Below, in pieces: positions 1 through 7,259 of a DNA stretch of 64,000 nt. Position 1 is the stretch's first letter. Each line of letters starts with the position of its first letter. The stretch is from contig NZ_CP151792.1 in assembly GCF_038446525.1 (NCBI RefSeq), positions 868,001 through 932,000 on the forward strand. The letters run 5' to 3'. This DNA comes from Methanolobus sp. ZRKC5 (GTDB lineage Archaea > Halobacteriota > Methanosarcinia > Methanosarcinales > Methanosarcinaceae). Below the pieces are notes generated by a model. The model made no database searches, was not told the origin of the DNA, and was given only the letters and a program-made list of their open reading frames with translations. Made by a program: the position numbers and the translations under genes.

Positions 1-505
1 CGTCTTCCGGGTTGAAATCCTCAACCGGAACAATGAAAGGACCCACCGGCGCAAAGGTATCAAAACTTTTTGCCCTCGTCCACTGCCCATCCTTTTGCTG
101 CAAGTCACGGGCAGTCACATCATTAAAACACGTAAAACCAGCAACAACATCATAAGCTCTGTCATAGGTGATATTCTTACATTTTTTCCCAATTATGATA
201 GCCAACTCTGCTTCAAAGTCAACTCTTTCACTAACCTTGGGATAAATAATCTTCCCATGATGCCCAATAACAGCAGATTGTGGTTTGATAAAAAGTATTG
301 GCTCGTCGGGGACGCTAAGACCAAGCTCAGCTGCATGGTCATGATAATTAAGACCCACACAAACGATCTTAGAAGGATTTGACGGTGGCAGCACCTCTAA
401 CTCTGATAGTTTATACTCCACAACTGCACCTTCCTGTGAAGTTACTGTATTGCCACTCACCTCACCGTAGAACACATTATCATTACACCTGAATCGTCCG
501 AACAT
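1..505 (-). CDS. Fumarylacetoacetate hydrolase (FAH) family protein, C-terminus cut by window edge
   Basis: Read on the minus strand from the ATG at 505, the protein begins MFGRFRCNDNVFYGEVSGN and continues with the FAH core: a VGLNYHDHAAELG stretch, then EPILFIKPQSAVIG, then VDFEAELAIIIGK, where the acidic residues bind the catalytic divalent metal, and a later YDVVAGFTCFNDVTARDLQ stretch. This arrangement is typical of the small 2-hydroxyhepta-2,4-diene-1,7-dioate isomerase / acylpyruvase-like branch. The family cleaves or isomerises 2-oxo acids; the archaeal substrate is not known. Only about 168 residues are inside the window, so the reading frame runs off the left end. It is monocistronic as far as can be seen; the next gene upstream is also on the minus strand but about 200 bases away. 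Confidence 0.85.
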   Translation of the reverse strand, partial: MFGRFRCNDNVFYGEVSGNTVTSQEGAVVEYKLSELEVLPPSNPSKIVCVGLNYHDHAAELGLSVPDEPILFIKPQSAVIGHHGKIIYPKVSERVDFEAELAIIIGKKCKNITYDRAYDVVAGFTCFNDVTARDLQQKDGQWTRAKSFDTFAPVGPFIVPVEDFNPED

Positions 506-711
506 CAGTGGGACTGTTTTGTTTTCATTATAGATAAGGATGAGTATTAGAATGATTCCTAAATGGAAGAAGACTCCCGCTAAAGTAGGAATTTGTTACG
601 TGGAAACATTCAATCGACTACACTTTTTAAAAAAGAAGAAATGATGTCGGAACCCTCTACATCATTCGATAACTGCATCCAAGTACATTTCCTGAAACTT
701 CCAGATCATCT

Positions 712-1731
712 TCAAATTATTGAGGAGATTATCAGAACAATAAGCATTGCAATAATACCTATTGCCCAGAATTTTATTGTTTCATTCAATGGTATCCTGA
801 TATCTACTATCTCGGAGCTGGAGATTGCAACTGGCCTTGAACTACTGATGGGTTTTGAAGAAGGAAGTGATGCAGCTTTCATTTTATCCATTTGAGGTTT
901 CCTGGAGATAGCTGCCGAGGGAGAACTGATACTAGCTGATTTTGAGACTACAGTTTCCTTATTGCTAATAACATTTTCTTCAGCTTTGAAAGATGAAGGA
1001 GTTTCCGGGGTAGTTGATGCCTGATCGGATGAGAACGTATCCTCTCTTTCATTCACCACTACTTCTTCAACTTCAGGGGAGATAGATGATGCAAATGAAG
1101 AAGCCTCGTCAGCAGCCATGTGGCCATTTTCCGAAATTATGTCGGGTTCAGATATTACAGATGATCCTTCCTGACTGCTGCCAAAAACATCATCATCCTC
1201 TTCTTCCCTAATCATTGCAGGAGAGCCATTGTCTTCATCTGAACTTGATATTGCATTGCTGAATATCGATTCTTCCCCAACAGGCGGGGTGAAAGAATAT
1301 TCATCCTCCTTAAGCACTTCTTCTTCTTCTTCTTCTGTAATGATAGTGTCCGGTGTTTCAGCTATCCATTCCCCGGTGTCCTGTTCATCTTCAATAACTG
1401 GTTCAGAAGGGGATGAAACAAAACTTGCACCATCATCTACAAGAGGAGCTGGAGAAGCATTTGATTCATATTTTTGACTAATAAGCCCCTGATAGTCCGG
1501 ATCAATTTCGACTGCAAGGTCAAGGCATCTTTTAGCTTCCTCAAACTGTCCAAGTCTTTCCAGGCCTTTGCCCTTCTTGAACCATGCCTCTGCATTATAG
1601 GGATCTATGTCCAGTGATTTGGTATAGTATTCTATTTGCTTTTCAAGTGTTTTGGCCGATTCAGCCATTTTCATCCAATTTTCAGCAGCTTTCTGTTTTT
1701 TCTTTGATTTGACGTCATCTAGCATTCCCAT
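712..1731 (-). CDS. TPR-repeat protein with acidic linker and C-terminal membrane anchor
   Basis: I place the start at the ATG at 1731 (MGMLDDVKSKKKQKAAENW) because GGTG lies just upstream; an in-frame ATG at 1758 would add nine residues. Residues about 15-95 carry two to three tetratricopeptide units (EQIEYYTKSLDIDPYNAEAW, then GQFEEAKRCLDLAVEIDPDY). A long low-complexity linker rich in Glu, Asp and Ser follows. The last roughly 22 residues (FWAIGIIAMLIVLIISSII) form one hydrophobic helix with no charged tail, so the protein looks tail-anchored with its TPR domain in the cytoplasm. TPR units bind partner proteins; which partner cannot be told from the context. No gene is clearly co-transcribed with it. 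Confidence 0.75.
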   Translation of the reverse strand: MGMLDDVKSKKKQKAAENWMKMAESAKTLEKQIEYYTKSLDIDPYNAEAWFKKGKGLERLGQFEEAKRCLDLAVEIDPDYQGLISQKYESNASPAPLVDDGASFVSSPSEPVIEDEQDTGEWIAETPDTIITEEEEEEVLKEDEYSFTPPVGEESIFSNAISSSDEDNGSPAMIREEEDDDVFGSSQEGSSVISEPDIISENGHMAADEASSFASSISPEVEEVVVNEREDTFSSDQASTTPETPSSFKAEENVISNKETVVSKSASISSPSAAISRKPQMDKMKAASLPSSKPISSSRPVAISSSEIVDIRIPLNETIKFWAIGIIAMLIVLIISSII

Positions 1732-1927
1732 ATTAGCACCTTTTTTATTCAATATCACATATTCAACGTGTTAATTTCCGCACCCTTATAGGTTCCAGCA
1801 CGGTTTGATATAATTAGTACCTGTAGTTAGTAACACTTTATTGAATAACTGTTTTTGCTTATTTTTAAGCATGTATAACGCATATAAAGATGTTTGTAGA
1901 GATTAATACATATTTACAGATGCACCA

Positions 1928-2461
1928 TCAACCTTTCAATTCTTCATACTCAAAAGCCCACATTGGAAGTCCATCTATTCCGATATGTTCTAAGTGTTCC
2001 ATCTCATGGGCAGCGTAAAAAGCAGACGGACCAGTGAATGAAACTGTGTTTTGATCAAGCTCTTTGATAAATATCTTCTTCTTTTCTGTACTCACAGATG
2101 CAACAATTATCCTTTTTGCTTTCAATGTCACTGAATATGGCCTTGTCACCAGAGCCCTTTCATCCCTGCCACCACATTTTTCCAGCCGGTGAACAGTTCC
2201 TTCCTTCGACACATATTCCGGATCCAAAAGGAGATATATTTCCTCTACAGTATGACCTGTGTTAGTTTCTTCATCGTAGGTAGTGAATACCTTCATAACT
2301 GAGATGCCTTTAAGGTCATCTGTGGAATAACTCCAGGCACCACCAATCTTCAAAGAAAGGATCATTGGATAGAAGGCATCTTTAGGAAGATCAAACCTGC
2401 CAAAAAATGCCTCTTCCTTTGCACTGAATTTTAGAATAGCCTTAAGATCGTTGACCTTCAT
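1928..2461 (-). CDS. Peptide-deformylase-like protein (altered active site)
   Basis: This 177-residue protein has the layout of peptide deformylase: a LLLDPEYVSKEGTV stretch like the LINPEI region, then a Cys at 96 in EKCGG where deformylase has EGCLS, then a RPYSVTLKA strand, and a C-terminal HEMEH at 152-156 where deformylase has HExDH. Canonical deformylase binds Fe/Zn through that Cys and the two His, with the Glu as catalytic base; all four are present, but the GxGLAAPQ motif is not recognisable and the EGCLS context is changed. Archaea start translation with unformylated Met, so N-formyl-Met is an unlikely substrate. I infer a metal hydrolase of the deformylase fold with unknown substrate. 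It stands alone between two short intergenic gaps. Confidence 0.6.
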   Translation of the reverse strand: MKVNDLKAILKFSAKEEAFFGRFDLPKDAFYPMILSLKIGGAWSYSTDDLKGISVMKVFTTYDEETNTGHTVEEIYLLLDPEYVSKEGTVHRLEKCGGRDERALVTRPYSVTLKAKRIIVASVSTEKKKIFIKELDQNTVSFTGPSAFYAAHEMEHLEHIGIDGLPMWAFEYEELKG

Positions 2462-2680
2462 ATTTACTCAAAATAACTATGACACTACTCATTAAATAAT
2501 TTGGCAGAACTAAATTCATCATTTTGTTTCTGCTCATCGTTAGTAATCATGTATGCTACGAAAAAGTCCTGCTATGTTCAATAACCATTTTTATAATTGA
2601 ACTTATAAATTACTATTACTATCCTCATGCCATTGTATTAATATAGATTGAACTTCCAATAATTCTATCGTGGACTGAGG

Positions 2681-2794
2681 ATGCAAGGGTATAGCATCCT
2701 TACAGCAACGTTTGATCTTCGAGTTGCCAACTTTGACCGGAAGGATTTGAACGTTGTCAAAAACATAAAACGATACGAATCAGTGGGAGTTTAA
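2681..2794 (+). CDS. Possible 37-residue small ORF just upstream of the 113-aa gene
   Basis: An uninterrupted reading frame of 37 codons (MQGYSILTATFDLRV...) ends two bases before the ATG of the next gene. The spacing would allow translational coupling. A GAGG lies directly against the ATG, which is too close to be a normal ribosome binding site, and the frame has no recognised relatives. It may be a leader peptide or chance. Confidence 0.25.
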   Translation: MQGYSILTATFDLRVANFDRKDLNVVKNIKRYESVGV

Positions 2795-2796
2795 AT

Positions 2797-3138
2797 ATGG
2801 ATAAAATGAAGAAAGCAGGTCTTTTGGGAGGAGCAGCGGTTCTCGGTGCCACCCTTGCCGCATTGTCACAAGAAAAAGTCAGAGATTTCCTGAAGAACAA
2901 GGCTCATAGTCATGGGATCAACAAAGAAGAAGGCAAGATCCTTGTTGGTGACGTTATCAGTGAGACAAAAAGAAAGAAGCTGTGCCTGGAGAAAAATGTC
3001 GTTGATAAGCTGCATAGTTCAACAAAGATGGCAAGTCAGGAGCTTTCTGACATGTCGGACAGGCTAGATGAGAGAAAAATACAGGAACTTGAAACTGAAC
3101 TTGAAAGAATGAAGGGTTTGAGGAAAGATCATCAGTAG
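2797..3138 (+). CDS. Conserved-looking hypothetical protein with N-terminal hydrophobic segment
   Basis: The 113-residue product starts at an ATG with a good ribosome binding site (GGGAG seven bases upstream). After a short basic start (MDKMKK) comes a glycine/alanine-rich hydrophobic stretch (residues about 8-24, AGLLGGAAVLGATLAAL) that could insert in the membrane. The rest is charged and helical, and the last 45 residues (SDMSDRLDERKIQELETELERMKGL) look like a coiled coil. I do not recognise a family. The NYN-LOTUS gene follows after about 50 bases on the same strand, so the two may share a transcript; no functional link is evident. Confidence 0.6.
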   Translation: MDKMKKAGLLGGAAVLGATLAALSQEKVRDFLKNKAHSHGINKEEGKILVGDVISETKRKKLCLEKNVVDKLHSSTKMASQELSDMSDRLDERKIQELETELERMKGLRKDHQ

Positions 3139-3191
3139 ATTTCGCAGTGAAATTCTTCGATGTCGTTTAAGCGTAGAAGATGGTGCTAAGA

Positions 3192-3965
3192 ATGGAAAAT
3201 AATGGAACCCAGGATAAACTGGCTGTGTTAATAGATGCCGACAACGCCCAACCATCAATAATAGAAGGATTGCTGGATGAAATTGCAATTTATGGTGTTG
3301 CCAGTGTCAAAAGGATCTATGGGGACTGGACATCACCAAACCTGGGCTCATGGAAAAATTCCCTGCTCGATCATTCCATTCAGCCCATACAGCAATTCGC
3401 TTACACCACTGGCAAGAATGCAACGGACAGCTCACTTATTATTGATGCCATGGACTTGCTTTATACAGAGAAACTGGATGGGTTCTGCATTGTTTCAAGT
3501 GACAGTGATTTCACACGTCTGTCGCAGAGAATAAGGGAGGCAGGTCTGAAAGTCTATGGTTTCGGTGAAAAGAAAACTCCAATGGCTTTTATTTCAGCAT
3601 GCGATAAGTTCATTTATACTGAAATTCTGAGAAAACAAAAAACAGATACTGAAGATATCCCTGCATCACCAGAAACTGAAAAAAGGAAAACTAATGAACT
3701 CAAAGGAAACACAAGACTTGTGAATCACCTGAGAAATGCAGTGGAAGATTCAGCAGATGAAGATGGATGGGCTTTCCTAGCAGAAGTTGGCGGAAACCTC
3801 ATCAAACGCAGCCCCGATTTTGACCCCAGAAACTACGGCTACAAGAAGCTAGGGGAATTAGTTGAAGCAACAAATCTGTTTGATATCGATAAAAGAGCAC
3901 AGAATGGCGCAGGGAAGAGTGTTGTTGTTTATATAAGGGATAAGAGAAGCAGAGGGAAGAAGTGA
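3192..3965 (+). CDS. NYN-domain (LabA-like/limkain-b1 type) protein with C-terminal LOTUS/OST-HTH domain
   Basis: Residues about 10-145 form a NYN/PIN-like nuclease domain: LAVLIDADNAQ gives the first Asp cluster, DSSLIIDAMDLLY the second, and IVSSDSDFTRLSQRIREAG the third, the Asp residues that bind the metal in this RNase fold. A linker rich in Lys and Glu is followed by a LOTUS (OST-HTH) domain at about 180-250 (GWAFLAEVGGNLIKRSPDFDPRNYGYKKLGELVE), a winged helix that binds RNA, often structured RNA. NYN-LOTUS proteins are thought to act in RNA processing or turnover; the target here is unknown. I chose the ATG at 3192, which has GGTG six bases upstream, over the ATG at 3180. A decayed copy of the LOTUS tail lies downstream at 4123-4179. 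Confidence 0.85.
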   Translation: MENNGTQDKLAVLIDADNAQPSIIEGLLDEIAIYGVASVKRIYGDWTSPNLGSWKNSLLDHSIQPIQQFAYTTGKNATDSSLIIDAMDLLYTEKLDGFCIVSSDSDFTRLSQRIREAGLKVYGFGEKKTPMAFISACDKFIYTEILRKQKTDTEDIPASPETEKRKTNELKGNTRLVNHLRNAVEDSADEDGWAFLAEVGGNLIKRSPDFDPRNYGYKKLGELVEATNLFDIDKRAQNGAGKSVVVYIRDKRSRGKK

Positions 3966-4076
3966 TGAGGCATGCGAGACTCTTCCTGGTATCCACAAAT
4001 ATGAATTAGAGTTTTCTACTTAGATAGCTATCGAGTATAGTCGATAGAATACACTCTTTTTGTCGACTAGACAAAA
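3966..4076 (-). pseudogene. Relic of an ATPase gene start plus its paired operators
   Basis: On the minus strand the frame opening at 3996 reads MDTRKSLACLIT, which resembles the MDTRDKLKSTII start of the DUF4143-type ATPase at 7260-8585. The bases beyond it carry the same two palindromes found upstream of that ATPase: CTATCG/CGATAG around AGTATAGT (4028-4047) and TTTTGTC/GACAAAA around GACTA (4058-4076). Their spacing (10 bases) nearly matches the intact copy (11 bases). I read this as the start and promoter of a lost ATPase paralogue; the rest of the gene is absent because the frame runs straight into the NYN gene on the other strand. Confidence 0.55.
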
Positions 4077-4122
4077 CAATTTACAGAAACTGAATCGTAC
4101 ATAGAAGACAAAGCACCTGAAC

Positions 4123-4179
4123 GAACACAATCCGCACTTTGACCCAATAAACTACGATTACAAAAAAAGAAAGATGTAA
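4123..4179 (+). pseudogene. Fragment of a duplicated LOTUS (OST-HTH) domain
   Basis: Read in frame from 4123 the sequence gives EHNPHFDPINYDYKKRKM and a stop. This matches the RSPDFDPRNYGYKKLGEL stretch of the intact LOTUS domain of the NYN gene just upstream. No start codon or upstream domain survives. It is most simply the remains of a tandem duplicate of the NYN-LOTUS gene. Confidence 0.5.
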
Positions 4180-4182
4180 AGA

Positions 4183-4647
4183 TCATTTGACGACGAGAAC
4201 ACGTGTATTTGCGTGCCTGACGACATCCGTTGCCACGCTTCCAAGAATCACTCTGTCCAGACCGGTCCTTCCCAATGTGCCCATAACGATAAGATCTATA
4301 TCGTTATTCTCAGCAAAATCTATGATCTCAGATCCGGGATGACCATCAACTAATACTGTTTCTACCTCTATACCTGCCCTTGTACCCATCTCCTTCACGG
4401 CATCCAGTGCTTTTTTCCCATCTTTTTCAAAATGTTCATGCAAACTTTTCTCATCCTTAGATACCTTTTTAGGCGGTTCTATAGGCACCCCAAAATAAGA
4501 GGCATGTGGTATCATCGGCATTACATTCAAAGCATAAAGTTTCGCTCCGGCAAGCTTTGCAATTTCGATTCCGGAAAGTGCTGCTTTACTTGCATTTTCA
4601 GAACCATCGGTTGCAACCATTATTTTCTTGTATATTTCACTTTGCAA
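4183..4647 (-). CDS. Universal stress protein, UspA family
   Basis: A 154-residue single Usp domain. It opens with KKIMVATDGSENASKAAL, where the Asp follows the first beta strand, and ends with GTLGRTGLDRVILGSVATDVVRHANTRVLVVK, the G-2x-G-9x-G(S) signature of the ATP-binding Usp subgroup. DLIVMGTLG precedes it as usual. Such proteins form cytoplasmic dimers and bind ATP; they are induced in stress, with no reaction assigned. The start is a TTG at 4647 preceded by GGAGTGG; no ATG fits the domain boundary. The gene is monocistronic. Confidence 0.92.
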   Translation of the reverse strand: MQSEIYKKIMVATDGSENASKAALSGIEIAKLAGAKLYALNVMPMIPHASYFGVPIEPPKKVSKDEKSLHEHFEKDGKKALDAVKEMGTRAGIEVETVLVDGHPGSEIIDFAENNDIDLIVMGTLGRTGLDRVILGSVATDVVRHANTRVLVVK

Positions 4648-5054
4648 AAATACCCACTCCTTAACAATATATTTATGTAATAACTAGGATAAAGCATTTT
4701 TCACATTTAAAAAAGATGAAATGGCCGGTCCATAATAATCCTTGATTGTGATGAACATTTGTCGAACAGAATCTTCCCTTACATTAACAACATAAATATA
4801 GTATTAATTAATATAGCCTGTCACCGATAATAGGGGTTTAGTAGAAGTTGTTGACTCAAATACAAGCACCCCCCACATGTAAAGCTTAGGACTGAACCGG
4901 GACAACAGAAATCCAACATAGATTGCACTAATTTGAGCTTCCGGGAAATCCTGATTACTCCAACTTAGAACTGTTGGACACAATCCGGATGAACTGTATC
5001 AAATGGAAATTAACATTTTTAGTATTTTACTTTTAATTTGACAGGTGTTACAAT
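4648..5054. other. Intergenic stretch without recognisable gene
   Basis: About 400 bases between the divergent uspA-like and lipoprotein genes. It contains AT-rich stretches suitable for archaeal TATA boxes near 4795-4820 (TATAGTATTAATTAATATAG). I see no reading frame, tRNA or repeat in it. Confidence 0.5.
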
Positions 5055-5963
5055 ATGAACCGTTTTAAAAATATATTTAGTGTTCTGTTCATTACTGTTC
5101 TCTTGCTGGCAGTTGCCGGTTGCGTGCAGTCAGAAGAGACAGTTATTATTGAACAGGAAGAACAAATAATTGAAGAAGAACAGAACGAACTGTTAGCCCA
5201 GAAAGACTATACAATATCGCAGGTCAATGCTGCTATTGAACTCATCGATGAAAAAGGAGAGCTGGCATTTCCTGAATTCAGAGGGAATGATAGCAAGTGG
5301 TTCCACAATGAGTCCTACATATTTGTCTGGAAGGCTGACGGGCTACGTGTCGTCTACCCACCCGAAGTGAACAGGGAAGGCGAGGATATGAGCGAACTTC
5401 AAGACTTCAACGCCAAACCCATAGGCAGAATCTTCATCGAGACGGCTTTAAGTGAAGAAGGCGAGGGATGGATCAATTATGAATGGCCAAAACCAGGTGA
5501 AACAGAACCTTCTACAAAATCCACATTTATCAAGAAAGTTTCTATCGATAATCAGACATATCTTGTAGGTTCCGGTTTCTACGTAGATGACTTCGTCTAT
5601 GATAAAAATCTTGAAGACATCGATGATATCAATCACTTTGGAGATGCAACCGTTAGAAACCTGATCAACCCGAATAGAGTTGAAATGGGTATGGACATGG
5701 ATTACAGCATTGCACATTTTACAGTTAAAACAGGTGCTACCCTTGATACCCTCATTATGAAGAACCCGGAAACATATTACGTTCTTGAGGGTGAAGGCAT
5801 GCTCTACATAGAGGACGTACCATTTGAACTGAATAAAGGACAACTTGTCCTCGTGCCTGCAAACGCAAAGCAATACATCGAGAATACCGGAGATGTTGAC
5901 CTTGAGTTCCTTTCCATAAACCAGCCTGCATGGGAACCGCAGAACGAGATTATTCTGGAGTGA
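5055..5963 (+). CDS. Lipoprotein with Cache-like sensor domain fused to a cupin domain
   Basis: The 302-residue protein starts with a lipoprotein signal peptide (MNRFKNIFSVLFITVLLLAVAGC), the lipobox Cys at residue 23. Residues about 50-175 look like an extracellular Cache sensor: an initial helix with IELIDEKGELAFPEF, then ESYIFVWKADGLRVVYPPEV, a linker, and TFIKKVSIDNQTYLVGSGFYVDD, the order seen in single Cache domains of methanogen sensors. The C-terminal 90 residues are a cupin (YYVLEGEGMLYIEDVPFELNKGQLVLVPANAKQYIENTG) but lack a clear GX5HXH metal triad. I infer a surface protein binding a small ligand. The fusion of Cache and cupin in a secreted lipoprotein is unusual. A hairpin terminator overlaps the stop codon. 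Confidence 0.75.
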   Translation: MNRFKNIFSVLFITVLLLAVAGCVQSEETVIIEQEEQIIEEEQNELLAQKDYTISQVNAAIELIDEKGELAFPEFRGNDSKWFHNESYIFVWKADGLRVVYPPEVNREGEDMSELQDFNAKPIGRIFIETALSEEGEGWINYEWPKPGETEPSTKSTFIKKVSIDNQTYLVGSGFYVDDFVYDKNLEDIDDINHFGDATVRNLINPNRVEMGMDMDYSIAHFTVKTGATLDTLIMKNPETYYVLEGEGMLYIEDVPFELNKGQLVLVPANAKQYIENTGDVDLEFLSINQPAWEPQNEIILE

Positions 5964-5981
5964 TCTTTCACTCCACTTTTT
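5957..5981 (+). terminator. Hairpin-T-tract terminator of the Cache-cupin lipoprotein gene
   Basis: GGAGTG and CACTCC form a six-base-pair stem with loop ATCTTT, and a run of seven T follows. The stem overlaps the TGA stop codon. Confidence 0.65.
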
Positions 5982-6097
5982 TTACATCAGTTTATTTTGA
6001 TTATTAATTGAGCAGACCTAACTAGATTGAACATAGGCCAGGTTCATCCTTTTCCTCAGTAAAAATATATATAATTTTAATGCTAAGAGGACGCCTG

Positions 6098-6817
6098 ATG
6101 GCCGAAGACAATAACGATCTTAGAACAACGACTTATTCCTTGCAGAATGAAACGATCGGACTATTGTACAATGCTCAGAAAGAAACAAAAGAGAATATCA
6201 GAGAGATCAATACTCATCTTGGAAGTATTATCCCCTCCTCCAGTCGGCAGTCTTTGTTCCTGTTTCCTTTTACTGACTCCGTTAACCTCAATCAGGCCAT
6301 AAACAACATCAGGGAAATCTTCTTAAATCAAATAATCCAGATCGAAAGTAAAAATTACCCAATGATCTCTGTAGACTATGACAGCATTCTAAGATTTATC
6401 GACAACATGGAAACCTATGATGCCTTCAGGATAGCTGAACATTTAAAAACCGAGTATTTCCAGAACGACAATCATATTCTAAAAAGGATTAAGAGTGATT
6501 GCAGGCGTCTCATACCTGTCAGTTACGCTTCTTCCTCAGAAACACTGGAAACAAGGAATAAAACGGTAATAAAATTAAAAGCACTAAAAAATCCCGAACA
6601 GTCCATCAATTTCCTTGAAAGCCTTGGAAAGCTTGTTGACATAACCCTGAACACCACCCCACCCTCCAAAGCAAAAGGAATAGAGATACATCCCGGCCAA
6701 TCCCACATTGATGAAAGAATGAGACTCTACTATTTCAAAAATGGAAATATCCGTCTTATATTCAATAATCCCGAGAACACTGAAAAAATAATCCATGCAC
6801 TTGAGATCCCATATTGA
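6098..6817 (+). CDS. Hypothetical protein, 239 residues
   Basis: I place the start at ATG 6098 (MAEDNNDLRTTTYSLQNETIG), preceded by GAGGA at a suitable distance; ATG 6080 lies in the promoter-like TATATATAATTTTAATG stretch and would add six residues. The product is soluble and helical, with no signal peptide or membrane segment. Residues about 90-150 (YDSILRFIDNMETYDAFRIAEHLKTEYFQ...IKSDCRRLIPVSYAS) and the C-terminus (RMRLYYFKNGNIRLIFNNPENTEKIIHALEI) give no family I recognise. It is directly followed by two copies of a MITE, so its downstream region has been disturbed by insertion. Confidence 0.55.
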   Translation: MAEDNNDLRTTTYSLQNETIGLLYNAQKETKENIREINTHLGSIIPSSSRQSLFLFPFTDSVNLNQAINNIREIFLNQIIQIESKNYPMISVDYDSILRFIDNMETYDAFRIAEHLKTEYFQNDNHILKRIKSDCRRLIPVSYASSSETLETRNKTVIKLKALKNPEQSINFLESLGKLVDITLNTTPPSKAKGIEIHPGQSHIDERMRLYYFKNGNIRLIFNNPENTEKIIHALEIPY

Positions 6818-6827
6818 ATGTTTCTTT

Positions 6828-7021
6828 GTAACTATTCAGCCTGGCACGATTTGCCTATTGGTACTGATTTCATCGAAATAGAGATGTCTGCTCACTAACA
6901 ATCTAACAATCAAAAAAGCAATCAATAGCAACAATCAAAATAAATGATTCTAATGAAATTTACGTTTCAACTTTTTGTCAAGATTGTTATTGATAGCGTT
7001 TTTATCAGGCTGAATAGTTAC
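6828..7021. mobile_element. 194-bp MITE, copy 1
   Basis: The element is bounded by perfect 16-bp terminal inverted repeats (GTAACTATTCAGCCTG and its complement) and has no reading frame. Three further copies occur in the window: 7030-7223, 10638-10831 and 37064-37257. Copy 1 differs from copy 2 at the one base I could find (GATTCTA against GATCCTA). It lies directly after the stop of the preceding gene. No transposase with these ends is in the window, so it is non-autonomous. Confidence 0.9.
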
Positions 7022-7029
7022 AAAAAAAG

Positions 7030-7223
7030 GTAACTATTCAGCCTGGCACGATTTGCCTATTGGTACTGATTTCATCGAAATAGAGATGTCTGCTCACTAA
7101 CAATCTAACAATCAAAAAAGCAATCAATAGCAACAATCAAAATAAATGATCCTAATGAAATTTACGTTTCAACTTTTTGTCAAGATTGTTATTGATAGCG
7201 TTTTTATCAGGCTGAATAGTTAC
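7030..7223. mobile_element. 194-bp MITE, copy 2 (tandem to copy 1)
   Basis: Same orientation as copy 1 and separated from it by eight bases (AAAAAAAG). Read base by base it appears identical to the copy at 37064-37257. The flanks extend the symmetry (AAAAAAAG before, CTTTTTTT after). It lies just beyond the 3' end of the minus-strand ATPase gene. Confidence 0.9.
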
Positions 7224-7259
7224 CTTTTTTTTAGAGTGGTGATTATGTAATATACCGTA

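Noticed and set aside
593-895. 100-aa plus-strand reading frame
   Set aside because: It overlaps the minus-strand TPR gene, and its translation is the antisense of the C-terminal membrane helix.
3802-3996. 64-aa minus-strand reading frame starting MDTRK
   Set aside because: After its first dozen residues it is the antisense of the NYN gene; only its start is meaningful, as an ATPase-gene relic.
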